Positions 17,348 through 25,072 of a stretch of DNA of 64,000 bases are shown here, in pieces. The notes beneath the pieces are model-generated. The model had not been told where the DNA came from and did no database searches. It worked only from the letters and a program-made list of their open reading frames with translations. The position numbers and the translations under genes are program-made. Position 1 is the first letter of the stretch. Each line of letters opens with the position of its first letter. The DNA comes from Paenibacillus sp. V4I3 (GTDB taxonomy: Bacteria > Bacillota > Bacilli > Paenibacillales > NBRC-103111), in contig NZ_JAUSZA010000001.1 of assembly GCF_030817215.1 (NCBI RefSeq), positions 1,256,501-1,320,500 on the forward strand, in the 5' to 3' direction.

Positions 17348-18052
17348 GTGACAACCGTATTGGTGGTAGATGATGATCTTAATATTTGCCGGATTACGAA
17401 GTTATATTTGGAGAAAAATGGCTATGCGGTGGTAACGGCAAATGACGGTGAGCAGGCGCTAACCCAGTTCGATGAGCTGCGTCCAGACTTCATTGTACTC
17501 GATATTATGATGCCCAAACGCGATGGCTGGGAGGTCTGCCAGAAAATTCGTGCGAAGAGTGATGTTCCTATTCTCATGCTGACGGCAAGAGGTCACGTGG
17601 ATGAGCGAATTGAAGGTTTGCAGATGGGCGCTGATGATTATCTAGTGAAGCCCTTTGATCCGAATGAGCTGGTTGCTCGTGTGACCACAATTCTTCGCAG
17701 GACGCTGCTCCGCACAGAAGCTGCTGCGCCTGCTCATCTATATGAAGTAGGCAGCTTGCGAGTGGATAGCCTGTCCCATGATGTGACTGTAGAAGGGCAA
17801 TTCGTTGCTTTACCCAAGAAAGAGTATGAGCTGCTGCTGTTTTTCGTGCGAAATCCGAATCAAGTTTTTACCCGGGAGGACCTGATCGCCAAGATATGGG
17901 GTTGGGATTTCGAGGGTGAAGACCGCGTCGTGGATTTATATATTAAACGTTTGAGACAAAAGCTTTCTGCTTTGACGGAGAGGAAAGAGGACTGGAGCAT
18001 TCGTACCGTTTGGGGCGTCGGGTATAAGTTTGAGGGGCCTGGTGTATGCTGA
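17348..18052 (+). CDS. OmpR/PhoB-family response regulator
   Basis: 234 residues. The receiver domain (1-120) has acidic pocket DDD near residues 8-10, phospho-acceptor Asp in IVLDIMMPKRDGWEVC (~52), Thr in LMLTARG and Lys in YLVKPFDPNEL. A C-terminal winged-helix domain follows (KEYELLLFFVRNPNQVFTREDLIAKIWG, VVDLYIKRLRQKL, IRTVWGVGYKFE). GTG 17348 follows AAGGAGAGTGCCGC. The gene overlaps the downstream histidine kinase by 7 bp, so the two are translationally coupled. The adjacent exported repeat protein (19526) is the most obvious candidate target, but no binding site is proven. Confidence 0.94.
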   Translation: MTTVLVVDDDLNICRITKLYLEKNGYAVVTANDGEQALTQFDELRPDFIVLDIMMPKRDGWEVCQKIRAKSDVPILMLTARGHVDERIEGLQMGADDYLVKPFDPNELVARVTTILRRTLLRTEAAAPAHLYEVGSLRVDSLSHDVTVEGQFVALPKKEYELLLFFVRNPNQVFTREDLIAKIWGWDFEGEDRVVDLYIKRLRQKLSALTERKEDWSIRTVWGVGYKFEGPGVC

Positions 18053-19446
18053 ACTCCTTTTATCGCAAGCTATTATTTATTTATATTTCGATTACCGTTG
18101 TGTCCATTCTTGCCATTTCAGGAACCATTGGCTATACGATGAAACAGAAAACCTATGAGCGCAGCGAGAAGCTCCTACTCGAGAAGGTAGAGCAAGTCGA
18201 TGAACTGGCCAAGGATTTGTTCGATAACTCGACACTTCTGAAGGATTTTCGTAAGCAGATTAGCGCCATTGAGAAATCCTCGAACGTTCGCGTTGCCGTT
18301 ATCAAGCATCCCAGAGCAAATCTGGATAAGATTCAGTCGGTGGGCGAGGCCCCAGCACGTAAAGAATGGGTGGATAAAGTGCTGTCGGGTAATCAAGTGA
18401 CGGTGCAAAGCAATTTTGCTCAAAATAGTACGGTGAAAATGCTCATTGTCGGGCGACCTGTCATGCAGGAGAACCGGGTCATTGGCGGGATATTCTTATA
18501 CACTCCAATAGTGAATATTCAAGGCACTATCAATGGCATTAATCGGGCGATATTCCTATCTGCACTAACGGTTGCGTTACTTGCGATTGCAGTCCTGTAC
18601 TTTGTTTCCAGACATTTTATGAAGCCGATTCAGCTCATGAGTAAAACCGCAGAGGCTTTGGCTTTGGGGGATTTCAGCGGAAGGGTGCCCGTTAGAGGCA
18701 AGGACGAAATCGCCTCGCTGTCAGGATCTCTGAATCGCATGGCCGGTAAACTGCAGAAGGTAGAAGAGGGGCGCAAGCGATTTCTATCCGAAATTTCTCA
18801 TGAGCTGCGGACGCCCTTGACGACAATTCGAGCCTCTCTGCAAGGGATAACGGATGGCGTTGTTGAGCCTGAGGATGCGAAGGAATTCATCCAAGTTTCT
18901 CTTCAGGAGACCCTTCGACTGAGCCATTTAGTTGATGATTTGATGGAGCTGTCGTCTTTTGAGGAGAAGCAGGTCAAATTAAACCTCCAGGATATCGATG
19001 TACCTGACTTAATAGGGCTGGTGGTTACCCAACTCAAGATGAAAGCTAAAGCAAAGCAAATCGAATTGAGCTCAGAGGCGGAGGGGCCTTACTTGGTTTA
19101 TGCGGATGCAGATCGGTTGAGGCAGGTGTTAATCAATTTGCTGGACAACGCCATTAACCATATTCCTGAGGGGTCATCGGCGGGTATCCGAGTAAAAGTA
19201 GTCAAGAACGAACGCTGGATCGAAGTGTGGGATAACGGTCTAGGTATCGCACCAGAGAAGCTGCCGCATCTATTCGATCGTTTCTATAAAACGGACGAAA
19301 GCCGCAACCGTTCCGGCGCAGGCCTCGGTTTGACGATCTGCAAACATATCATAGAAGCTCATGGCGGTTCGATTCGAGTGGAATCTCAACTTCAAATGGG
19401 TACGGTTTTTAAAATATTTTTGCAGTCACCTATGATCGCCGCATGA
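18046..19446 (+). CDS. Sensor histidine kinase
   Basis: 466 residues. Membrane segments at ~8-28 and ~165-185 enclose an extracytoplasmic sensor domain of about 135 residues. HAMP follows (RHFMKPIQLMSKTAEALALGDFSGRVPVRGKDEIASL), then the dimerisation/phosphotransfer domain with His in LSEISHELRTPLTTIRASL and an HATPase domain with N box LRQVLINLLDNAINHIP, G1 DNGLGIAP and G2 GAGLGLTICKHI. All catalytic elements are intact. ATG 18046 overlaps the end of the response-regulator gene. The signal is unknown; an envelope-related cue would fit the exported protein gene just downstream. Confidence 0.94.
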   Translation: MLNSFYRKLLFIYISITVVSILAISGTIGYTMKQKTYERSEKLLLEKVEQVDELAKDLFDNSTLLKDFRKQISAIEKSSNVRVAVIKHPRANLDKIQSVGEAPARKEWVDKVLSGNQVTVQSNFAQNSTVKMLIVGRPVMQENRVIGGIFLYTPIVNIQGTINGINRAIFLSALTVALLAIAVLYFVSRHFMKPIQLMSKTAEALALGDFSGRVPVRGKDEIASLSGSLNRMAGKLQKVEEGRKRFLSEISHELRTPLTTIRASLQGITDGVVEPEDAKEFIQVSLQETLRLSHLVDDLMELSSFEEKQVKLNLQDIDVPDLIGLVVTQLKMKAKAKQIELSSEAEGPYLVYADADRLRQVLINLLDNAINHIPEGSSAGIRVKVVKNERWIEVWDNGLGIAPEKLPHLFDRFYKTDESRNRSGAGLGLTICKHIIEAHGGSIRVESQLQMGTVFKIFLQSPMIAA

Positions 19447-19525
19447 CAAACTTATGACATAACTATTCGGTAAGATAGGGTTCGTAAGGTAAACATAACC
19501 ATAAACGAATCGAGGAGCGATACTT

Positions 19526-20269
19526 ATGTTGAAAAAATTAACAGGACTTGCGTTGGTTGGAGCAATAGTATTAACAGTTCCGATTGCGGCTTTTGCCGAG
19601 AATGAACAGGGGGCTGCTGCTGCAGCGCCAACAAGCAAGTCCACTAAACCAGTTAAGCAGCTGCTTCAGGATAAAGCGCAAATTTTTGGAATATCAACAG
19701 ATGGCAAAACAAGTGAGCAGATCAAAGCTGAGCTTAAAGCTTTAAATGCGGCCAAACACACAGAGCAATTGAACAAAGCGGCAGCGAAGCTGGGTATTAG
19801 CACAGACGGCAAAACAGCGGAACAGCTGAAAACTGATATTCAAGCTGCTGTTCAAGTGAAGCTGAGAGAGAAGGCAACCAAGCTTGGTGTTAGCGCGGAT
19901 GGGAAAACGAATAAAGAGCTGAGAGCAGCTCTTAAAGCAGCTGTTTTACCGAAACTGCAGGAAAAAGCGACTAAGCTCGGTGTTACCACCGATGGAAAAA
20001 CAAATAAAGAAGTTAGAACTGAGCTACAAGCGGCTGCTTTGACGAAACTGCAAGATAAAGCAACAAAAGCGGGTGTTGCAACGGAAGGCAAGGCAGCCAA
20101 AGAAATACGCGCTGCTTTAAAGGCGAGTAAAGAAAGTAAAAGGGCAGAAGCAGTGAATAAAAAAGCTGCTAAATTAGGTATCTCCACGGAAGGTAAGACA
20201 TCCGAGCAGGTATTTGCTGAAATAGAAAGTGCGCTGAAAGCGAAATGGGAGAAGCAAGCGCAGAAATAG
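19526..20269 (+). CDS. Exported protein made of six ~31-residue repeats
   Basis: 247 residues: a signal peptide (KKLTGLALVGAIVLTVPIAAFA, residues 2-23), a low-complexity Ala/Ser/Lys linker, then six repeats of roughly 31 residues. The consensus is A-x-K-L-G-[IV]-[ST]-T-[DE]-G-K-T-x-x-[EQ]-[LVI]-[RK]-[AT]-[ED]-L. Each repeat looks like a two-helix unit with a TDGKT turn. I know no function for this fold. Start ATG 19526 has GAGGAGCGATACTT upstream. The gene is 79 bp after the histidine-kinase gene in the same direction but has its own ribosome binding site and terminator. Candidate direct repeats TTCGGTAAG and TTCGTAAGG lie in the gap. It may be the output or a modulator of the two-component system. 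Confidence 0.7.
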   Translation: MLKKLTGLALVGAIVLTVPIAAFAENEQGAAAAAPTSKSTKPVKQLLQDKAQIFGISTDGKTSEQIKAELKALNAAKHTEQLNKAAAKLGISTDGKTAEQLKTDIQAAVQVKLREKATKLGVSADGKTNKELRAALKAAVLPKLQEKATKLGVTTDGKTNKEVRTELQAAALTKLQDKATKAGVATEGKAAKEIRAALKASKESKRAEAVNKKAAKLGISTEGKTSEQVFAEIESALKAKWEKQAQK

Positions 20270-20367
20270 GGTGGAGAAGTATAGGAGAGGTACAGGAAAA
20301 GTGCAGGAAGAGTACAGAGAAAGTATAAGGACTGTGCAGATAAAGTAAGGAAAAGGGTAAGGATAGG

Positions 20368-20403
20368 AACAAACCTCGAGGGCGGCCTCGAGGTTTGTTT
20401 TTT
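20368..20403 (+). terminator. Intrinsic terminator
   Basis: AACAAACCTCGAG pairs with CTCGAGGTTTGTT, followed by TTTTTT. A purine-rich stretch of about 95 bp (AGG/AAG-rich) precedes it. Confidence 0.88.
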
Positions 20404-20486
20404 CGAGTTCATGGATAAATGAACTCTCACTCGGTGAGTGATTTTGTTTTGAGTGTGTCAGTCTTTTTCGGCTTAAATGGGCTAAA

Positions 20487-20671
20487 GTTGTACAACGTAC
20501 AACAATTTCGTGTTTTTTTTGTCACCAAGCAGTAGTTGTTGTATATCGTGCAACAATTTAGCTTCATTTCATCAAATAGAGCTACTTTTGGGAGAAAATG
20601 TTGTATTTTCTACAACATTCGCGGGGATAACGCGGAATAGCTAGCCTATTGTTGTATAAAATACAACAATT
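20487..20671. repeat. Cluster of four related TTGTTGTA/TACAACAA inverted repeats
   Basis: Imperfect palindromes at 20487-20503, 20536-20556, 20597-20619 and 20648-20671 all have TTGTA or TTGTTGTA arms facing TACAA or TACAACAA. They are 45-60 bp apart in an otherwise gene-free region between two convergent transcription units. They could fold as RNA hairpins or bind a protein. Confidence 0.65.
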
Positions 20672-20772
20672 CCCTGTGATCAAACATGGGGACGAGCATT
20701 TAATTGTATAATTTCAACTTGGGTATAACCTGGGTAAACTAAGGGCAACAGTTCCCCATGAAAATTGAAAAT

Positions 20773-20804
20773 CTCGAGGGCAGCCTCGGGGTTTATTTTT
20801 TTTG
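20773..20804. terminator. Hairpin at the end of the AlkZ-like gene
   Basis: CTCGAGG-GCAG-CCTCGGG with T-rich plus-strand and A/T flanks; its loop and stem resemble the terminator at 20368-20403. It lies just after the stop codon of the minus-strand gene. Confidence 0.5.
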
Positions 20805-21971
20805 ATTAGTAAATACAATATCTCGCGTATTGGCATCAGGGGCGATGAAATCAAACAGGCGTTCCGCTTCCTCGGCAACCTCTGCGTGATCAACTTTGGA
20901 TAATGTCTCGAATAAGTTGATGGTCAAAATAGCCGATTTGCGTTTCTGAGTGATGGACCAAATGCCGCGAACAAAACCATCAACAATCAGTGTAGCCCGG
21001 ATGATGCCATTGTCCGTGAACACCAGATGCTTATCTTCATCGCGCATGATGCGGGTGCGATCGTCGTAGGACAGGAGCATATTGTCAAACTCCGATAGGA
21101 AACGCGGCGGAGCTGGGGCTGCAGGGTCCGGCCGAGGAGCATCCGGCAGGTCGAACAGTTCGTTTCCTTGCTCGTCGCGAAAGGAGAGCAGGCTTGGGCG
21201 CAGCCGCTCGATCACCTCGCGCAGCCGAGTAAGCCCGGACCAGACCTGCATATCCTTGACAGATGCAGGTCCGAAGGCCGCCAGGTAGCGCAGCAGCATG
21301 GCTTCGGGGTCTTGCCCTTGTCCCAGCGGGCGGCCGAGCCAAGCCTCCGCTGTGGTGTGGGCGGCCTGCCCGCTGGCGCCCCAGATGCCGCGGGGCGGCA
21401 CCTGGATAAGCGGTAGGCTGCAGCGCACCGCTTGAGAGAGAGCAGTGGCATCGCTCTGCGACCACTGGGCTTGGAGGCGCTTGCCGAGCTCACTAAAGGT
21501 GAGCGGCTGCGCCTCCAGGAGCGTTCGCCCGGCGGCAGCGAGCGCGTCTAGATCCAGTTCGGCAAGCTTCTTGCCGAACGTGCCCTTTAAGGCGCGGTCC
21601 TGCACGGACTGCAGGACGGGGCGCAGCGTCAGGCAGTCTTCGGCCGTGACGAGGTGGATCGTCGAGCGCATGAGGGCGATGCGCACGATGCTTCTGTCCA
21701 TGATGAGCTGAGAGAGCTCCTCATGACGAAAGTTCTGCAGTCTAGTCCACAAAGCCACGTAGGGTGGGTTAGGAGCTTGCGCCTGCAGGCCGACGAGGTG
21801 CTGGACAGCCTGGAGGACGGGCATGTCCGAGCGCTCGAGTAGCAATTGCCGAGCTAATAGTGCTCGGTTTAAGGCACGCTGACTGAGGACGGGGCTGGCA
21901 CAACCGATCATGTCGGTTTTAGAAATGTCCATTTTAGCGCTGCCCTCGTCTGAAGAATTGATTAACGACAT
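20793..21971 (-). CDS. AlkZ/YcaQ-like winged-helix DNA glycosylase family protein (HTH_42)
   Basis: 392 residues from ATG 21971, which follows AGGAGGCATATCCAC; an upstream in-frame start at 22031 would read through the promoter. The protein matches the HTH_42 family, tandem winged helices related to AlkZ/YcaQ, glycosylases that unhook interstrand crosslinks. The Gln-x-Gln catalytic motif appears in LVGLQAQAPNPPYVALWTRL (Gln63, Gln65). It is followed by RIALMRSTIHLVTAEDCL and the C-terminal FLSEFDNMLLSYDDRTRI and LIVDGFVRGIW blocks. Its TATAAT box lies 9 bp after the shared palindrome (22035-22053), so it is probably co-regulated with the DinB-like gene at 11606. Substrate specificity is inferred from the motif only. 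Confidence 0.8.
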   Translation of the reverse strand: MSLINSSDEGSAKMDISKTDMIGCASPVLSQRALNRALLARQLLLERSDMPVLQAVQHLVGLQAQAPNPPYVALWTRLQNFRHEELSQLIMDRSIVRIALMRSTIHLVTAEDCLTLRPVLQSVQDRALKGTFGKKLAELDLDALAAAGRTLLEAQPLTFSELGKRLQAQWSQSDATALSQAVRCSLPLIQVPPRGIWGASGQAAHTTAEAWLGRPLGQGQDPEAMLLRYLAAFGPASVKDMQVWSGLTRLREVIERLRPSLLSFRDEQGNELFDLPDAPRPDPAAPAPPRFLSEFDNMLLSYDDRTRIMRDEDKHLVFTDNGIIRATLIVDGFVRGIWSITQKRKSAILTINLFETLSKVDHAEVAEEAERLFDFIAPDANTRDIVFTNQKK

Positions 21972-22034
21972 GTGGATATGCCTCCTACGATTTGAACGAT
22001 CATTTGCTATATAAATTCCATTATATAACAAGTT

Positions 22035-22053
22035 ACTGACAACGTAATGTCAG
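22035..22053. promoter_or_regulatory. Operator palindrome shared with the DinB-like promoter
   Basis: ACTGACAACGTAATGTCAG differs from 12204-12222 only in two central bases. Read toward the AlkZ-like gene it is followed by about 9 bp and TATAAT, the same spacing class as at the DinB-like gene. It also lies upstream of the divergent DUF72 gene. Confidence 0.75.
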
Positions 22054-22082
22054 GGAGGAAGCATGTTTTATGACCAGACAAG

Positions 22083-22112
22083 TTGTTTCTGTGGGTATCA
22101 GCACGATACAAT
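22083..22112 (+). promoter_or_regulatory. Candidate promoter of the DUF72 gene
   Basis: TTGTTT (22083-22088) and TACAAT (22107-22112) with an 18-bp spacer. This supports translation from ATG 22144 rather than the upstream frame start at 22063. Confidence 0.5.
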
Positions 22113-22143
22113 GGAATTAACGAATATCCGAGAGGTGAAAGGC

Positions 22144-22977
22144 ATGATCAACATCGGTCTAGCCGGCTGGGGCGACCATGAGTTAGGCGGCAGCAAAGGG
22201 AAGCTGCGAGAGTATGGAGCACACTTTCCGATTGTGGAAGTGGATACTTCTTTTTACGCGATCCAACCGGGGCGTAATTATATAAAATGGAACCAAGAGA
22301 CGCCAGAACGCTTTGGTTTCATTATTAAGGTATACCAAGGAATGACGGGTCATCTGCGGGGAGAGAATCCTTTTGCCGGTGGGATGGAGCAAATGTTTGA
22401 GGTTTTCTTACAGTCGATCCGACCTGTTCAAGAAGCGGGGAAGCTTAAAGCTGTTCTGTTTCAATACCCGCCATGGTTTGATTGCAACAAGACGAATGTG
22501 GATGTGCTGCGTGATGCTAAAGAAAAGATGGGTAATGTACCCGTAGCGCTGGAATTCCGCCATCAGAGTTGGTTTACGGAGGAAATGCGCGAAAAGACGC
22601 TCACTTTTATGCGGCGAGAGGGTTGGATGCATAGCATCTGTGATGAGCCGCAGGCAGGGGTTGGTTCGGTGCCAACAGTGCTGGAGGCTACACACCCCGA
22701 GATGACGATGGTTCGATTCCACGGCCGCAATGTTGGCGGTTGGGTGCAAAACAACGAGGTGAACTGGCGCGACGTACGGTACTTATACCATTACAATCAG
22801 CAGGAGTTGCTGGAGTGGAAAGCGTGGCTGCTAGAGCTGCAGCAGCAAACACAAGAGGTATGCGTGATCTTCAATAACAATTCAGGCGGACATGCCGCTG
22901 GGAATGCCAAGGAATTGATGGGGCTGCTCGGTTTAGAATATGAAGGGCTGGGACCACGGCAGTTGGATTTGTTTTAG
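22144..22977 (+). CDS. DUF72 (YecE/YunF-like) TIM-barrel protein
   Basis: 277 residues from ATG 22144 (AGAGGTGAAAGGC upstream), which gives the family-typical start INIGLAGWGDHEL. The alternative ATG 22063 also has GGGAGG upstream but adds 27 non-conserved residues. DUF72 hallmarks are EVDTSFYAIQPG, FIIKVYQGMTGH, LFQYPPWF, VALEFRHQSWF and MVRFHGRNVGGW. These are TIM-barrel proteins distantly like endonuclease IV and xylose isomerase, of unproven function. It is divergent from the AlkZ-like DNA glycosylase gene and shares the regulatory region carrying the 19-bp palindrome, so a link to DNA maintenance is possible. Confidence 0.85.
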   Translation: MINIGLAGWGDHELGGSKGKLREYGAHFPIVEVDTSFYAIQPGRNYIKWNQETPERFGFIIKVYQGMTGHLRGENPFAGGMEQMFEVFLQSIRPVQEAGKLKAVLFQYPPWFDCNKTNVDVLRDAKEKMGNVPVALEFRHQSWFTEEMREKTLTFMRREGWMHSICDEPQAGVGSVPTVLEATHPEMTMVRFHGRNVGGWVQNNEVNWRDVRYLYHYNQQELLEWKAWLLELQQQTQEVCVIFNNNSGGHAAGNAKELMGLLGLEYEGLGPRQLDLF

Positions 22978-23076
22978 CAATAGGGCTTGTTTGTTTGCGT
23001 GTTTAAAGATTTTTGAGCTATAGTAAGGGTAATAATTAATTGGGGCTGAGTATAAGCAAAAGAGGAGAGTTAGACA

Positions 23077-23190
23077 ATGGTTGGTGCCATCATCTTAGGT
23101 ATTATTGCCCTTTTGATCATAGTAGGTTTGACATTCTGGGTAACGAAGAAAGCGTACTCCTGTAAATGGGATGAAGAGGATAACGATTAG
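23077..23190 (+). CDS. Small single-pass membrane protein (YtzI-like)
   Basis: 37 residues: one hydrophobic helix (residues ~3-22, GAIILGIIALLIIVGLTFWV), then TKKAYSCKWD and an acidic end EEDND. Start ATG 23077 follows AGAGGAGAGTTAGACA, a very good ribosome binding site. A strong terminator closes the gene. The layout (one membrane helix, then TxKAY and an acidic tail) resembles the B. subtilis YtzI family; the similarity is too short to be sure. No function is known. Confidence 0.65.
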   Translation: MVGAIILGIIALLIIVGLTFWVTKKAYSCKWDEEDND

Positions 23191-23221
23191 ACACTGATTT
23201 ACTAAATGGAATGCTAAAGCG

Positions 23222-23252
23222 CCAGCCTTCAAATGAAGGTTGGTCTTTTTTT
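23222..23252 (+). terminator. Intrinsic terminator of the small membrane protein gene
   Basis: CCAGCCTTCA pairs with TGAAGGTTGG, followed by a T run. Confidence 0.85.
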
Positions 23253-23319
23253 ACCACATAAGAAAGTATAAGTTTTTTCTAAAAGAAAACCTGACTTTCT
23301 TATTGGCGATAAAACCTAA

Positions 23320-23392
23320 TATAGGGATCTTTGGTCGTAGAGCAAAGTCTCTCCGCATATAGGGATCTTTGGTCGTAGAGCAAAGTCTCTCC
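23320..23392. repeat. Two direct copies of a 35-bp hairpin sequence
   Basis: The 35-base segment starting TATAGGGATCTTTGG occurs at 23320-23354 and again at 23358-23392, apparently identical, with 3 bp between. Inside each, CTTTG/CAAAG and GGA/TCC can form a small hairpin. It lies between a terminator and the Fur-controlled gene. Its role is unknown. Confidence 0.8.
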
Positions 23393-23471
23393 TCGTTAAA
23401 CGCGGTCGCTCATCTTCGAATGGCCTCGATAGAGGTTTTCTCATCAAAAGGGGCATTAGCCTGTAGAGATA

Positions 23472-23525
23472 TTGACATGTGTTAGTAAAGGAATTAGGAT
23501 ATTATAGATAATGATAATCATTCTC
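23472..23525 (+). promoter_or_regulatory. Promoter with Fur box before the siderophore-binding gene
   Basis: TTGACA (23472-23477), a 17-bp spacer and TAGGAT (23495-23500) are followed by GATAATGATAATCATTCTC (23507-23525), which matches the 19-bp Fur consensus at 18 positions. Iron repression by Fur is a well-supported inference. Confidence 0.85.
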
Positions 23526-23553
23526 ATAATATTCGAAGGAGAGATAACTATTT

Positions 23554-24564
23554 ATGCATACCCATTTTTCTGCTACAAATCGTACATATGGAATTAAGCT
23601 GCTTGTTCTTGTTACGATGATCATGCTGATCTTAGCTGGCTGCGGACAACAAACGGATACTTCGAAGTCAGATGCTGCAGCTACCACGAATACAAAGAAA
23701 GAAAGTCAACCCGTTCAATCCGGAGAATATACCGTTAAGCATGCCATGGGCGAAACAAAGATAAAAGGCACTCCCCAAAAGGTTGTCGTGTTAACGAATG
23801 AAGGTACGGAAGCCGTTCTCTCGATGGGGATTAAGCCTATTGGTGCGGTGAAGTCTTTCACATTGGGTGATTGGTATGATCATATCAAAGAGGATATGGA
23901 AGGCGTGAAAATAGTTGGGGACGAAAACCAACCGAATTTAGAAATGATAGCTTCCCTAAAGCCTGATTTAATCATCGGAAATAAGGTGCGTCAGGAAAAA
24001 GTATATGAGCAGTTGTCTGCAATTGCTCCTACCGTATTTTCGGAGAGATTATCAGGGGATTGGCAGATCAACTTCAAGCTGTATGCAGAAGCTTTGAACA
24101 AAAAAGCTGAGGGTGACAAAATCATTGCAGATTTTGAGAAACGTATCACAGATTTCAAAGCAAAAGCAGGCGATCAGTTAAAGACGAAGGTTTCGATTGT
24201 TCGTTTTATGCCGGGTAAGGTTCGTATCTATATGAAGGATACATTCTCTGGGGTTATTCTCAATAAACTGGGCTTCCAGCGTCCTGCTTCACAGAATCAA
24301 GATAAATTCGCAGATGAACTGACGAAAGAACGGATTCCCGATATGAATGGGGACATTCTATTCTACTTCACATAGGACAACGAAAAGGGAGAAGCGAACA
24401 AAATCGAGCAAGAATGGACGAATGATCCACTTTGGAAAAATCTCGAAGTCGTGAAACAAGGTAAGGTGCACAAAGTAAGTGATGCGGTTTGGAATACGGC
24501 AGGCGGAATTAAAGCTGCTAATCTATTGCTGGATGACTTGGAGAAATATTTTCTGAAAAAATAA
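23554..24564 (+). pseudogene. Iron-siderophore ABC-transporter binding lipoprotein with in-frame TAG
   Basis: Reading from ATG 23554, the first 273 residues form a lipoprotein (hydrophobic LLVLVTMIMLILAGC with the LAGC lipobox, then a Ser/Thr-rich linker) and a FecCD-type periplasmic-binding domain (VVVLTNEGTEAVLSMGIKPIG, PNLEMIASLKPDLIIGN). TAG at 24373-24375 interrupts it after GDILFYFT. The same frame then continues without other stops as DNEKGEANKIEQEWTNDPLW through LLLDDLEKYFLKK to TAA 24562, exactly the missing family end. So one substitution (probably a Tyr codon to TAG) separates this from an intact 336-residue protein. The truncated 273-residue form would lack the last ~60 residues of the second lobe. 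No permease or ATPase genes are adjacent. Confidence 0.85.
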
Positions 24565-24600
24565 TTCGCTTAAAGCAGAATTACCTATAGTAGGAAGTGA

Positions 24601-24630
24601 GAGAGTGGACAAAGTTGTCCGCTCTTTTTT
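24601..24630 (+). terminator. Intrinsic terminator
   Basis: AGAGTGGACA pairs with TGTCCGCTCT, followed by TTTTTT. Confidence 0.88.
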
Positions 24631-24712
24631 ATTAAATGAGTCTAGCGGTTCGGTTGTCAGGTATACGCTTTCTTGCTATGATTGAAGCAGTAAATATAAA
24701 GGTGGCTGGCCG

Positions 24713-25072
24713 ATGAACCGAATAGAGGCCGAATTTAGTAACCTAGTGAAGGCTTACCGCAAAAAGCATATGGGCAAGGGGCCAGAGCGCGTGATGACGA
24801 CCTTTTGTAAATGCTGGGCGATATGCGAAATGGCAGGAAACCTCTCTCCCGTTGAAAAGTTTATGGCGAAAACTGGCGATGGCAGACAAATGCTCCGCAC
24901 GGCTCGCACGGAAATGGTGAAAGAGATTTATAAGGACCACCCCCCTGTCGAGATGGAGGAGCTGCTTGGCGCGAAGTTCGTTAAGCTGTTCGTCGATATC
25001 GATATTGAGCTGGATGAGGGGATGTCGGTGTTCGTTTTTGATCAGGATCTAGAAAAGAAGTTTAGTAAGTAA
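24713..25072 (+). CDS. DUF2294 (MpsC-like) domain protein
   Basis: 119 residues, soluble. It resembles DUF2294, now linked to the MpsC component of a proposed membrane-potential system. The pattern visible here is LVKAYRKKHMGKGPERVMTTFC, then LSPVEKFMAKTGDGRQMLRTARTEM, the helix HPPVEMEELLGAKFVKLFVDIDIELDEGMSVFVF. No MpsA/MpsB-like membrane subunits are nearby, so that role cannot be assumed. ATG 24713 follows AAAGGTGGCTGGCCG. Single gene. Confidence 0.7.
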   Translation: MNRIEAEFSNLVKAYRKKHMGKGPERVMTTFCKCWAICEMAGNLSPVEKFMAKTGDGRQMLRTARTEMVKEIYKDHPPVEMEELLGAKFVKLFVDIDIELDEGMSVFVFDQDLEKKFSK

